A stretch of 64,000 nucleotides of DNA from Opeltia flavorubescens (GCA_000442125.1 KE546971.1:1366583-1430582), one strand, 5' to 3'. Shown: positions 11,220-23,531, counted from the stretch's first letter. Numbers and translations: made by a program. The notes: generated by a model not told the origin, from the letters alone.

Positions 11220-13062
11220 ATGGCATCGCACGCCAGCCTCAACATCACAATTGACCATCGTCCTACTGCTTCTAATTCGGACGAATCCTCTTCCATAACC
11301 GACGACGAAGGCTCTTCTGGCGTTCACGTATCACCTGCACGCGTCTCACCCTCATCCGTGGATGGTAGCCACCAATATTCAGACGAAAACGAAGAGAGCT
11401 GGGTAGTTTACCCGGATGAGATAGGTCCTTCAGACTCTGCATCAAGGCCGCGCACCTCGAATCATCACAGACCGATCGTTGAAGCGCCACAACCTGAGGC
11501 AGTGAGGCGGCAACCGACTCGTCGTCAGCACTCGAACGAACGCGAACACCGGCATCCCATTCCAAGGGCGCGCAGACCGCATTTACCGACATCGTCAGGA
11601 AGCGTGGACTCCAACGAGGAATGGCCGCCGGCCTTTGGCCGTGGGCCTCCACAACAATATAGCAGGGCTTACGCGCATTACGGTCACGCAACGCCCGCGA
11701 GTATTCCCAATTATGCACCGAGCTATTCTTCTGCTCAAGGCTATGCGCAGTTCCCAGCGGCAAATGTCCCACCAGGTCAGCAGCTCGTTCCATTCGCCAG
11801 CCCTCCGGCTCAGTACAATTACCCACCTTACCCAGGAGCCCCTGGAGGCCAAGCGCCGGGGTATTTTCCTCCAGGTCAACATCTGGCGCCTGCAGTGGGT
11901 CATCCAATTGCACCTCATCCTGGTCCACCGTATTCTGGTCAGGAGATGATACACCACACGCCTGCTCCAGCGTTTTACCCTTATCCACCCCCGGGGTACC
12001 CGGTACCTCAGGCAATCGTGCCTCCCACGATATATCCGCCCTATCAAGCTGTCTATTCACCTCCACCAGCAAATACCCCTCCGCCAGCTGCCGACACATC
12101 AAAGGATGACGAGAAGTTCGCTCGTATCGAGCAACTGTTTCTCAATCAAAAAGCCGAGCAGGAAGCCAAGGAGGCAGCGGCGACTAAAGCGGCGCAGGAT
12201 GCAGCTGCCAAGGCCGAAGCCGATAAGAAGATAAAAGACGATATTGCTGCTGCCGCCGCGGCCGCGGCAGCAGCAGCGACAGAAGAAGCAGAAAAGAAAG
12301 CCGCTGAAAAGGCGGCAGAGAAGGCTGCGGAAGAAGCCGCGAAAGCTAAAGCAGCAGTGGAAGAGGCCGAGAAGAAAGCTGCCGAAGCAGAAGCAGCAGC
12401 AGCAGCCGCCGCCGCCGCCGCTCCGCCACCACCACCTCCCCCGCCAGAGGAGCGAAAAAAACCAATTAGGTTTAAAGATGCGGTTGGACGAAAGTTTAGC
12501 TTTCCTTTCCATTTATGCAACACCTGGGACGTTAGTATTTCTCCATACCAGCTGAATGACCATTATACAAATATTGACCGAGATTTCTTATATAGGGGAT
12601 GGAAGATCTCATCCGGCAAGCCTTTCTTCATGTCGAGGTCATCGGGCCCCACGTGGCAGAGGGGCACTACGACTTGGTAGGGCCCAACGGCGAAATTATA
12701 CTTCCACAGGTCTGGGAGACTATGATTGAGCCGGATTGGGTTATTACGATGCACATGTGGCCGATGCCTGAGCCTCCACCCGAACCTCCTCCGCCAGATC
12801 CCAATGCCGTGGTAGATGTTCCCCCGAAAGATGAGGCCGTGCCTCCACCGCCACCGCCCCCTCCTGCTGGTACGTTCTTAGTGGTTGCGATTGGACACCT
12901 CTGAAGAGCTTGACTAACTTCTCTCTAGGTACGAACACAAAGAAGAAGCCCCCAGCAAAATCGAGCTTTCTGTCTTGGACAGCTGGGAAGCCCAAAAACT
13001 CAAAAACTTTAAAATCGCGAAGAAAACCTGAAGGTGCCCAGCCGCCGGAAGTCGTTTCATAG
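11220..13062 (+). CDS. Pro/Ala-rich protein with C-terminal ubiquitin-like domain
   Basis: About 572 residues from exons 11220-12530, 12596-12869 and 12929-13062. The order is a Ser/Arg-rich acidic N terminus; a Pro/Tyr/Gly-rich low-complexity middle (about 11620-12090); an Ala/Lys/Glu helical segment with poly-Ala runs (about 12150-12420); a proline run; then a globular domain. That domain begins RFKDAVGRKFSFPFHLC and, across the first intron, continues GMEDLIRQAF, GPHVAEGHYDLVGPNG and PDWVITMHMWPMPE. It is the ubiquitin-like domain found in many uncharacterised fungal proteins of this architecture. The tail is Pro-rich, then basic. The open frame extends upstream without an ATG, so the first ATG at 11220 is used. 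Function is unknown; low complexity suggests a scaffold. Confidence 0.87.
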
Positions 13063-13583
13063 TCTTGGAGATGGCGACCCGTTAGGCAAACATGATCTGT
13101 GGCCGAACAGTGCTCGATAATATCAAATTTCGCTTGTTTGCCCACGGCAACGTTATACTGGCAATTCTGATGACTGTCGTATCCTTACCTTGGGGAAGCA
13201 TGGTTTTCACCTGGAAGTCCAGGAGGTTTTTCATGCTCAGGAGAAAGGTCATTAGTCATTAAAGACCGCTCTCAAAGATGTCTTGAAGGAGGTTGGATCT
13301 CGAAATTTTCAATTAGTACTCGTCCTGCTTGGTGTATAGGGATTCAGGTCTGGTGAAGATGATTTATTGGCATATATACCAGCATGTGGCGAGTGACGGC
13401 ATGAGCGCAGGCGTATCGTTAGATGATCTGTCAAATCCGAAATGTTTTATCTCTACTGTTGGGATGTGTTCAGCGAGACAAAGCCGATCACAACATGGTA
13501 CAATGGTGTGTGGACCAGAAATCCAATAAGTCTACCAAGCCGATTCATTCAGCACTTGTTCATTAGATTGATTCAAAAAGTAT
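13063..13583. other. Intergenic, no gene seen
   Basis: Short frames only. This is probably the 3' end of the UBL-domain gene and the promoter of the following transcript. Confidence 0.4.
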
Positions 13584-14334
13584 ATGGACATGGCGAACGT
13601 AGGACCACGTGCAAACCAGGATGGTAGATTACCTGGCGTCTTGGACGAATTCTGCAAGATGCGCCTTAGCGGCCACTCCCGGCAGCTGTAGAGGGTGACT
13701 CATGCCGATACCTACCTCACATTCGTGATGACGGGTTGGCGAGACGTACGTTACACATATCGCAATTCTTCTGCAATCCGAAGGATTGAGCGAAATTGAA
13801 CAACACCATCTAGCTCGAATTCAGTGCCTAATTATGTGCATCATCAGAATCCGTCGCGATCCACCAGAGGAGGCACCAATGGTAGTACCTATCCGTCCTA
13901 TTTCACACAGTCAACCGGCTGCGCACGCAGCTTCCAATACCTCTCGCCGAGCGAGCACGAGCCCACAGATGAGCCAAGTGCAACAGCCCCGAGCGTCGGC
14001 CGGGAGCAATTTCCGCCGTAGTGGATCCCAGCAGCAGATTATCATCGCCCAGCCTTCGCCTCGTACGTCTCGTCCCAAGATGCCGATCCAACATGGCTCT
14101 TCCTACTCCTACGGAAGCGGTCCGGTGCCGACCGAATCGTTCGACGGTCCGATGACGGGTCATCGCCGGAGCTATTCGCACCAAGGTGCCGCGGCAGGAC
14201 GACGGTCAGGCAGCAGCGTTCATTTTGGAACAAGCCCGCGAGCTTCACACGTTTCGCATCGATCTACGAGGGAAAAGGAAAAGATTGTGATAGTGGACGA
14301 GACTGGTAGAAGGCGAGAGAGTGGGTTCCATTGA
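13584..14334 (+). CDS. Ser/Arg-rich hypothetical, exon structure unresolved
   Basis: The terminal exon (from about 13826 or 13853 to the TGA at 14334) encodes a disordered Ser/Pro/Arg/Gln-rich tail ending EKIVIVDETGRRRESG. That kind of ending is common in fungal proteins of unknown function. Upstream there is coding-like sequence: MDMANVGPRANQDGRLPG from 13584, then an in-frame TAG at about 13690, then RVTHADTYLTFVMTGWRD in the same frame up to a good donor (GTACGT). Possible readings are an intron around the TAG or a damaged gene. No family is recognised. The 3' end is convergent with the phosphatase gene, only about 130 bp apart. Confidence 0.45.
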
Positions 14335-14467
14335 GGTTTGGGCGTTGGCGACGTGTATTTGCCACGGGGTTTTCTACCAGTAAAGCATTTTCTTTCTAAA
14401 GCGCACAATCCATGGCAAAGCACAGTGGATTGGGATATCGGACTTGTAGCTGTTGAGATAAGGAGAC

Positions 14468-17400
14468 TCAATTGGGGCGCAATGGTTGAAGCGAAGGTAT
14501 GGTCCTGGCGCCTACGTTATCCTCGTCTAGTAAGTCTCGCCGGCTACTGTCACCTCCCTCACCTCTCCTCGGAGGCATCGCAGGGGGGACGAACGCTGAT
14601 GGTGTTAGCTGCCGTTCGTTCATCCCTTTGGCATTTGGTAACGTCTTTGTAGCATCACGGACCGAATCAGGACTTGGGACCACTACTCCAAATTCGGTCT
14701 GTTGGTGTCGCGGCGGAGGTTTTAGTGTTTCCATACCAGGCTGGCTGACGTTCCTCCACTTCCCATTTTTGTGGTCGTCAGTAGTGGAGAGTTTGGATTC
14801 TCTACGTGCTGGGATTTGAGCAGTATCTGGTCCCGTGCTCAGAGTCGAAAGGAGTGCTGGCTTCTTTGGGACTGGTGGTGCTGGCTTTCGAAGAACGTCG
14901 GACGCTTTTGAGGGTGAGGGCGAGCCTGTCTGGACCTCCGATGCTGGAACTCCATGCTTTTGAGCCGCAGCGGGGGCATCGTGGTAAGCACCCGAATGGC
15001 CATCCATTGTCGAGGAAACTCTGGTACCACGACGGGATGGTGGTACCGGTTTATCGCGGGACTTTCTGACTTCCTGTGACCGAGCTACCATAACCCAATC
15101 GGGCTCAGTTGTCGCGGTAAAGGGATTTGAAGGTCGTGCCCGGTTGAGCATCGAGGTATTTGGTGGTGGTTGTGCCTGAGAACGAGCAGGGAGACCTGAG
15201 CCAATAATGAGTTACTAGAAGCACTTGTCGTCTTAATGGGTTTTTCCCCTCACCTCTCTCAAGCCACCATTTGCTGCGGTCTGAGCTTGCGGGTGGAAGT
15301 CCTATAGCTATAGGGTTTGAGAGTTTGTCATCTGGTTTTCCTCGTCCGACGGTAGAGCTTGCTATGTCATGCTTCCTCTTCTCGTACAGTGCTTGGCTCA
15401 AATCTTCCTTCCGTCGTTCATCGATATTGCTGATTGTACATTCAAACGTCGCGTAAACTGGTCGATGGTCAGAAAACCTCAGGGGCGCAGTTGCGTAGTC
15501 AATTTGCTTCAGATTGCCCCCCTTTTTAATGATTCGATCGCACCATGCAGGAATACGGGCCTTTTCACTACGCGTGTAAGCTTAGCTCAAAGCAATTATT
15601 GACAGTAAAACCTACGAAGTATCGTACTCGTCTGTGCCATTGTTGTACTTGTATCTACGGTTCGTCAGCAAAGTCACCCCTATTTTGAACATACAGTTCT
15701 GACGTGGGTAAGAAAGTTATTCGCGCTTCGGAATAAAAAGGGAAAGCATGGCCAGCAATCATCTGTAAATTTAACTGTCATCTCTAGTGTCAGCATTCTG
15801 CCCGTCAAACGGGCGCTCGGCACATACTTGATCATTTGAATACAGACTTTCCAAGTCGTTTGTTTTGATCAAACGGCGTACTTTATCGTCATTGAGACCA
15901 ATTCTGTAGTTCAAATCACCAAGCCATACGATAGCATCGTGGTCATCGATGCATCGGTTTCTTTGGAAGCGAAGACCATGGCTAATGGTACGATAATCAC
16001 GATTCCTTTCTTCGTAATTGGCAAAGCCGGCCGCGAGATGGGCGGTGACCAAGCATATACGAGAGTTCGCATAGTCCATTCGGATTGCTACAGCCCCTTT
16101 ATTGCCCGCCATACCAGACATCCCTGTCTGGTCTCTGTGAGTTATTCATTTCCAAAGACGGGTCAGAAAGCTATCTGTACCTTTTTGACGCTAACCTCTA
16201 CATTCTTGATCTTCTTCAACGAACTCGACTTCACGAAAACCATGAGCGCTGCACCCACAAGCTGCCCACTGCGCAAAAGTACGTATTCATCCCGCGTAGA
16301 ATAATGTGCCTTATTGTTTATTGTTTGGCTTACAGCCTCTTCCCAAATCTGACGTCGAAATGGATCTGTTGACATGATTTGCTGAGGGCTCAACTCGATG
16401 ATCTCCTGAAAGCCAACGGCAATGATTTCAGGATCTCTTCTCTGAACGGCAACCGGGGGACGGAGCCAAGCAGATAAATCTTGTTTGACGCCGCTTCCTT
16501 TGCCATTAAGGTTGAATGTTCCAGCCCATATGGTGATCATCTCGGATGTGGAATACTCATGCAATCTGCAATGTGATTAGCTACTCACGGTAAGACAGCA
16601 TACTCAAGGAGATGCAAACCGCTCTCGAAGCTCGGTAGTCACATAGTCATTGATTGGATCATAGAGGTGAACGGGGTGTTGATCCACTAAACGGCCCTGC
16701 TACAAATAAACTCTGCCGCTTGAATCATGTCCCACAGGCTGCTTACTAAAAGTATATCAATCGTGTTCTGTCGGCCTTTGTCGGCGAAATTGTTAATGTA
16801 CATTCTTGTAGCACTTTTTCGAGCATCTGCGATGGCGCCCGCTAGTGACATCTTGCCATGCCTGGTAAATGAAGATTTCAAAGCGCCAGTGCCGGCATAT
16901 ATTTTAGAAAGCGCCTCCGACGAGTCAGGAAAGATGGGCTATTTGAAGGTTGAGCACTTACGTCTCCGTTATCTGCCCAGAGGCTGGAATGCCTCATCCA
17001 GAAGTCGGCTGTTGCGCGCTCGCTGCGGTGGCTTAAGAACAATTCTATAGCCATTTGGCTAATTATAGTTTGTATGAGGTTGGTTCGATCTAAGCAGTCT
17101 AAGCAATTGGTGCGAAATACGCCCTCCTGTTGAAGTATCACATTCGATTCCCGTTGAGCTGACTTTGCGGACACATTGCCGTAGGTCCCTTTCTGATCGA
17201 TTGCGTCGTGGAGAAGATACGCAAAACTATCAGCTCTGTCCTGGATGAGTCTCCGGACCATGCTGGCAGCCTCGTAACCTCCTGGTCCCTTCGTTTCGGC
17301 GTGGAAATCGAACTGTGACTGGATCAATCGATTCTCCGATGCGCCACCAGAACCTATAACCTGGTTCAAAGGGCTGCGGTGGATGTGGTGTTGATATCTC

Positions 17401-18635
17401 GTGGTTAACTCCATTTCTGCTGGTTTCATGGAGCTCATGAGATTAAGTATGTGGACTGTTCCATAAGTAAACTCCAACTGTTCAAAATGCTTGTCGAAGG
17501 CTGACTGTGTTGCCTCGGGTGATCTGGTGATCTGGATCTTTTGTTGGTTGGGCAAGAGTCCCGTGGCTTGCTCCCAGAAGATTGGAACGGACCCGCGCAC
17601 TTGGACATATGAAAAGCAAAGGCCTGATGGATGCCAGAGCACGGTCTCACTTTCGACAAAGTTCGCAACATTTCCATCGTCATCGATGCCTCGCGAATTG
17701 AACCTGGTTCCAGCTCGACGGCATGACAGCCGAGACAAAACTGTTAGGCTGGATGGATAATTTGACCTAATACTCTTCAATGGCGAGGAGGCAGCCGTGA
17801 TTGTAACCGTAAGAACAAAGCCTCGAATGGCAGAGGTGAGCATTCGAGAGTCGTCTAAAGTGGCTTTCTCATGTTCCGAGAGCCTTGATCGAAACTGAAT
17901 CAATGGGTCAATCATATATGCATTCCATAGAAAATCCTCATCGAGGCTGTCTATATCAAAAGCCGAGCCCTCTGATAGTCTACGCGTGTCAGCAACTCAT
18001 CCACTGGTTGAATCATACACTCACCTGTCCTGCATGCGATTGGTCAGATCGAAATCAACGCTGTAATAGAACGTGCCGCCGCTCAATAGTTTTTTAAGTT
18101 CGATGCACGGGTGACTGGAGAGGGCCTCTTGTGAGTCGGGTCCATGTGCATAAGAGTGGTCATCACCAGAAGCATAGGAGGTCGGGTATATCTCATCCTG
18201 AAATTGATAATCATAGTCCCCTCGATTAAGGCAATCTTGATTTTGGTTAGCCTAGAGACAACCTGGCAGGACCGCAGGAATTAAGAGTAACGGACAGAAA
18301 TCGACGGATAATATTTTTTGAACATTCTCGTTTGGCCGGACAGTAGCAACTTTCACAGCAGCACTGATTACACAAAGGTAAATGTCTGCATCGATATTGA
18401 TCAAACCGAGGGTACCGTGCATTCCAGATGATTTGACGGAGCGGTAACTCGACAAGTCGAGCGATTCGAGTGTAACAAATTCTACCGCGCACTTGGGGAC
18501 GGAAAGAGAGTTATGAATAACATCCTCAGAGACTCCGTCAAAGCCTGATGGGTTGTGGCGGAAAGTAAGTGCATGGCTCCCTGAAGCAAGTAGGAGAACC
18601 CTCGGATTATCCCGGAGAAAAATACGAAGAGACAT
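14468..18635 (-). CDS. INP52: Synaptojanin-type phosphoinositide phosphatase (SAC + 5-phosphatase)
   Basis: Hydrolyses membrane phosphoinositides in endocytic and actin patch turnover in the known yeast family (Inp51/52/53). Eleven exons join in phase to 1216 residues: 18635-18296, 18235-18025, 17979-16962, 16914-16747, 16696-16620, 16565-16181, 16127-15828, 15774-15704, 15654-15616, 15567-15254 and 15195-14468. The SAC domain (about residues 60-500) carries VDFYCLNRGDYDYQF across the first junction and the catalytic C-x5-R-T motif NCLDCLDRTN near residue 475, so it should be active, unlike Inp51. The 5-phosphatase domain (about 610-920) has WAGTFNLNG, GFQEI, GNKGAVAIR, the metal-site motif WLGDLNYRI, EKARIPAWCDR and RFSDHRPVYA. 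The tail from about 940 is Pro/Ser/Arg-rich with PPVPKKPA-type SH3 ligands. Exon 9 is only 39 nt. The paralogue name (Inp52 versus Inp53) is a guess. Confidence 0.94.
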
Positions 18636-18976
18636 GTCAGAAGACTTCGTTGACGTAGCATGCACTACCGATGTCAGTGTCTGTTATGAAGTGACTCCTT
18701 ATGTCTGCTTTGAAGGCCCCCTTCTACTTCAATAAGCAAGATGCTCGCGATCAAGCGCTACAAAAGGACACAGCCGGCAAGCCATCGAACCCTTAAAGTG
18801 GTTCATGCCATATTTGATGCAGCTTTCGAAATGGATGACTTTCAATTGAAGCTGCTTCGATAATCTGCCCATCAATTGTTCTTGGAGGATTTATGATGAT
18901 GGGAAAGCAGGCACGGCAGGTTTAACCGGCCCTTGGATTATCCCGATTCTAGCCACATTATGTTTAACTGCGCCAT
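18636..18976. promoter_or_regulatory. Promoter region of the SAC/5-phosphatase gene
   Basis: A 341-bp gap between the start of the phosphatase gene and the stop of the next minus-strand gene. I see no recognisable site. Confidence 0.4.
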
Positions 18977-19554
18977 CTATTCTTTGCTGACTTCTGCCTC
19001 CTTTAATCTCCTGAGTCCAGATGTCAGAACAATCCGAAGTTCTTTATTAGCGTTTAAGAAGGCATTTTCGAGCGTTGCAGTGCTTCGTAAGATTTCTGTT
19101 TCGATTGCAGCTCTCATGGTCAAAAGATTCTTAAGAATCTTGAGGCGCTCCCACTGTTTTTTAGAACTGGACAGATCATTCAGCGATACGATGTTGATGC
19201 CGGAGATAACCAAAATCACGTACATCTGACTTGCAATCCTATTTAGATTTGTGACAGCAGATTTTTGCAACTGCTCCATCTCAAGGTAATACTCTTTCTC
19301 AATCTTGCTCCTTTGAGCATCTCTTCGCTTTTTGGTCTGTCGTCAACATCAGCAGAGCTTGAAAGAGAACACGTAGGAATGTTTATATTCGGAAGTACCG
19401 ATTTCTTCAAAGCATCAGCCATGTTTTTGACAATATGATCATCAGAGCCCTGCGATCCACGAGACTCGTGTCGACTAGGATTTCCCTCCTCATTTGCTGA
19501 AGTTGAGCTGCCCGTTGTGGCCTTGTTCCTAGCTGGCTGCCTCGTTGGAGCCAT
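18977..19554 (-). CDS. Small coiled-coil protein, unknown function
   Basis: Exons 19554-19399 and 19336-18977 join in phase (donor GTACTT at 19398, acceptor ending CAG at 19337) to about 171 residues. The N terminus is Ser/Gly/Asn-rich and basic. The second exon starts TKKRRDAQRSKIEKEYY and runs as one long Glu/Lys/Leu helix (ERLKILKNLLTMRAAIETEI) to the stop, which predicts a coiled coil. I do not recognise a family. A second open frame begins at 19763 in another phase and may contribute an upstream exon. The gene is divergent from PXR1, with 214 bp between the start codons. Confidence 0.6.
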
Positions 19555-19768
19555 GTTTTAGTTCTCTTTGTTGCACCTTCAATCTTTGAAAGATCATTGC
19601 TAGGGGGGTGGCTTGAAATTTTACGGTGTACGGGTTTATCATGGAGTGCAGGAAAACGTGATCTGGCATTGAAATCGTCTGATGCCCCCACAGCCTGATA
19701 AGATAAGGCAGAAAACAAACCCCTTGACTTGCTACGCCTCAATTTTGAAGCGCTTCCGGACAAGATTC

Positions 19769-20830
19769 ATGGGGCTTTCAAATCCGCGGAAGTATATATC
19801 TTTATTGTCCCACCCAATGTAAGAGAAGTAAGCTAATAGAGAAAGGCGCGCAAAATTTTCCCAGGACCCAAACAATACCGCGTGGAGTCGCTCTTCCGCA
19901 AGATTCGGTGAGAAGTTACTGCTCTCGCAGGGCTGGACTCCTGGATCTCCTCTTGGTGCAAATTGTGCACCATACATCAATATTCCTGCCAGCGTTTCCC
20001 ATATCAGGACTTCCTTGAAAGACAACAATTTAGGCCTTGGGGCGAAGAATGGCGCTCACGGTGACGATAGTTTTACTACTGGGTTAGATGGGTTGCAAAA
20101 TCTTCTTGGACGCCTAAATGGCAAGAACGAGGAGGCACTTGAAAAGGAACATCGAAGCAGGGCAGATTCTCGAAGGACTATTTATTCTGAACGACGCTGG
20201 GGATTCGGCAACTTCATCAGTGGTGGATATCTGATTGGAGATCGGAACCATTTGGAGAATGCCGAGAACTGTAAAACCTCAGATCCAGCACCGGAAACCT
20301 GCGACATGATTGCGAGAAGTGGAATGACCAGTCGAGGGTCAGAAAAGGAGAAAGTGAAGAGTAAAAGGAGGTCGAAGAAAGAGCCTTCACGCAACTCAAA
20401 CGGCATGGCTCCAAGGCTCAGATCAACAGCAAGCTCCTCAGAGGAGAGAGTCATGGACAAAAAGGATGTGCGACACACTAAGCGATCAAGGGTCGCTGAT
20501 GGCCATACATTAGAGCTACAAAAGCGTATACAGAAGCAGGAGCGAAAAGCGCAACGAAGGGCGCATAAAGCAGAGAAGTTGGCCGCAGAGCCCTTAAAAC
20601 ACGAGGGCCCAAGACCGCCTGACCTGCTGCCGCCTCCAAATAAGTCGAAAAAGCAGGAACCGGCAGTCGAAACAGCATCGGCAAGGCATGCTGTTCGCCA
20701 ACGTTTCATCCAACACAAGAAGATGTCCCTAATGGATCAGAGGGCTTTAAATGAGGTACCGGGCTTCGCTCGATCTCCTATTTCCGTGCTAATTGTCCGA
20801 CAGATTCTTATGATAAAAGCCGAGCTCTAG
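19769..20830 (+). CDS. PXR1: G-patch protein PXR1/GNO1 (PinX1 homologue)
   Basis: Nucleolar G-patch protein; in yeast it activates Prp43 for rRNA and snoRNA processing, and the human relative PinX1 restrains telomerase. Exons 19769-19791, 19840-20755 and 20804-20830 give 321 residues. The first junction restores MGLSNPRKERRAKF followed by DPNNTAWSRS, the canonical N terminus. The G-patch covers about residues 25-60 (SQGWTPGSPLGA, then KDNNLGLGAKNG). It is followed by TGLDGLQNLLGRLNGK and RRWGFGNFISGGYL, both family hallmarks. The middle is Lys/Arg-rich (KKD/E type), and the last exon supplies the short conserved end ILMIKAEL after RALNE. The first exon of 23 nt is easily missed. Confidence 0.93.
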
Positions 20831-21654
20831 TATCCCCAGCTAGGCTTGGGCAAAAGCTTAGATCGTTCAGTCCAAAGCAGCCAGGTGGTATTATTGACAC
20901 TGCTAGGATTGTTGCCAAAAGTGTTGAATATGTTGAAATCAATTGGATCGGAATGGACCTACGGAAGATGCTGTCCTTTGACCTGGAAAACCAAGCGTAT
21001 AGATTAGAAGGGACCTCTCCTTGGCTATGTAATTTGTGCTGATCTTCTCTCGCGTTGCAAGGCTACGTACAACCAATTATATGACAGTACCACGAGAGCG
21101 GGGTGCAGTTGGAGCATCAATGTTTACAACTAAAATCACTTCAATGTCTCTCGTACAGCTCAAGCTTGCCTAAAAAGTGAGCTGCTAGAGTCGTCGCTGC
21201 TGGTGGCTGTGTTGTGTTTTTATATATATGGTTTGAAACTAGATCGGTGATCAAATAAGGTATTGTACTAAGAGAATCGTCCCATCCTCTATTCGACAGA
21301 GATTAGCGTGGACTACCCCACTATTCCTCATTATCCGACCCCATCTTTTGTTCTTTGCTGCTTTACCTTCACATCAGATTCACAACGACCAGGAACCATT
21401 GGACTCAAGCTACTGCATCATCATAAGACCAAGAGAATCACGCGTCCGCTTACGTATTCGAACTTAAAGGAACTTGATCAGCGGCTTTCGGGGACCGGCC
21501 AATCCGCCGGTCCTCTATTGCTCTCCTTGCCGGGCTCCCCCCGCAAGATTTTGACTTTCCTACCTACTCCTTCTTCTCCTCTTACGCGAACAACTTTTCT
21601 ACTGATACATACTTCTCTCCACATCATTTGGTCTATACTTGGAGCAGTCTTAGA
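20831..21654. other. Intergenic region upstream of the next gene
   Basis: No coding signal that I trust. The last 400 bp are pyrimidine-rich on the plus strand, as is common just upstream of fungal start codons, so this is probably promoter and leader. Confidence 0.4.
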
Positions 21655-22418
21655 ATGTCGAATGACAACTCGCCCCCACCGACTCCGTCCTCCCCCTCCG
21701 CTCGTCGAGCCTCTTTCTCTCCTGGCCAGCTATTCGGTCGTGGAACCACCACCGGGAACAGCGGAATAGCAACTTTTCCCACTCCGATTGTGACAGCCGC
21801 AGCTAATGCTCAAGCCCAACAGCGTCGACGGCTATCAATCACCTCTCTAGGCTTATCCGGATCTCCCACACAAGCTTCTGCCTTTGCCCGGGCTCGTCAA
21901 GGCAGTCTCTCTTCAAGCGGCACTTCTTACAATCCCTCAATCGACGAGAATGCAATCGAGGAAGGTGACGCATCCCCCATGTCCACCTCTCCTCATGCAC
22001 CTATTGGTCGCCGCTTAAGTTCAGGGGCACGTGCGCTCCGGGATGTCAGAATTGGCTCTGGGAATGCAAATGGTAGATCTCCCACCGGCCCGACAAGTGC
22101 CCCGTCTGTCAAAGGGCGAGGTTTGTCTTCTTTACTTCCACGACTTCACCCTCGCTCGTCGTTCCTGGATCGGCTAATTGAGAGTTGTGTTTAGGCGAAG
22201 CCTTCAATTGGTCCGAGCAGCTACGTAATCGTGCCGAGAGGTCATCTTCAATTACCAGCCCTTCTACCTCCGCTCCGGCAGTCTCAGCTCGCGAGCGGCA
22301 AGCAGCCACCGCCTCTGCTCCACCAGTCGAAGTCGCAGCTAAGCCACCTCCCAAGCCGGAGAGAGTCCCCGATCATTTCCAGGAGAGAATTCTAAAGGGT
22401 GACTTTTACATTGACTGA
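21655..22418 (+). CDS. Ser/Pro-rich conserved fungal hypothetical
   Basis: Exons 21655-22120 and 22195-22418 (donor GTTTGT) join in phase to 229 residues. Landmarks are PPPTPSSPSARRASFSPGQL at the start, QRRRLSITSLGLSGSP, RRLSSGARALRDVR, then GEAFNWSEQLRNRAERSSS across the junction, and the end VPDHFQERILKGDFYID. This layout, with a disordered Ser-rich body and a short conserved tail, is common to an uncharacterised family of filamentous ascomycetes. Several R-R-x-S sites suggest basophilic kinase targets (inference). The frame is open upstream, but the first ATG in good context with homology is at 21655. Confidence 0.82.
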
Positions 22419-23531
22419 TTGAGCGGTTGAGGTTGAGCGCTACTCACCCGTGTGGGAATCCACCAATGTTCACCTTCGCAAATCATCTCGGACGAGACTT
22501 CCGCCAGCCAGAGACAAGATGACCACCTTTGACTTGTTATGATTCGCAGCATTTATCAACATTGGTCTATGATGCAAAGCATCTTGACTGTAATTTTAGG
22601 TGCCACGGACTCTTCCGCTGGCAGGGCGTATTGGAAACAAGCGCTAGTCGCTGAATACGATTGTACAACAGGTATTGCAGGACATGGAGCAGAGAGGCAA
22701 TTCTCGGAGCTCCATGTTCATCACTTTGATGTTTATGGTGTGAAGTTTACTGTGTCACTGGTGACGACAGCCAGATAAGCATCATTTTTCCCCACATCAA
22801 AGCAGGTATCATATCTACAATGGAAGCCAAGCTACCAACCCTGCTTTTAGCTTATCTGATATAATATTACGGTGCTATACTCATACGGTAGATTGCCAAA
22901 AATATATACCAGAGCTGTTCTTCACATCTGGAGTTGCTTTCATCTCAAAGGGTGTCATTGATTCTTTTGCATTACGGATCGCGCGAGGAACTTCGATTCT
23001 CCATATTGAATGCTATGTTGTGCTTTGTGAACACCAAGTAATTGGAAAAGGCGAAACAACAAATTCTTCCTTTGCAATTACCTCCGATTTTCATGTGGCA
23101 TCCCTGGGATTCCACTCCTCGATCTCTTGATCGCATAGCGACCGTAACGACGTGAGCTTTCTCGACCAAGTTCAGTTTGCTCTATCGCCTCTTCAAAATA
23201 CTCCTCTGTCGAACACAAATATTTTCCGTCCGCTGTATGGAGAAGGGGAACGTCCCCATTGATGATCACCAATGACGTTCCAGTTTCCCCGCACGGAGGA
23301 AACTATCACTTACTGAGAGGGGGTGCGACGTCAGACTGAGGACCTTTAGCTTTTGTAGCCTCGGTATTCATTGCAAGGCATACAAATATTTTTAATTGCT
23401 CGTTGTAGATACTTAGTCCACAAATTTCTTACTTGTTTAGAAATCCCCGGAAATTGAACGCGATTCTCGATCAATTGGCATCTCTCATATTTTGGCAGTG
23501 ATAATTGCTTCTGTGAATTCATAACGCAACA
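22419..23531. other. Intergenic, no confident gene
   Basis: One minus-strand frame (about 23287-23078) looks coding-like (GDVPLLHTADGKYLCSTEEY) but has no partner exon or recognised family. The remainder shows only short overlapping frames. The end must contain the alcohol dehydrogenase promoter. Confidence 0.35.

Noticed and set aside
11272-12102. 276-codon minus-strand open frame
   Set aside because: It is wholly antisense to the Pro-rich exon, whose biased codons keep the opposite frame free of stops; the composition is not protein-like.
12099-12523. Long minus-strand frames rich in Ala, Gly, Cys and Phe opposite the UBL-domain gene
   Set aside because: They are the complement of the poly-Ala/Pro codon runs of the plus-strand gene, with no start context or splice partner.
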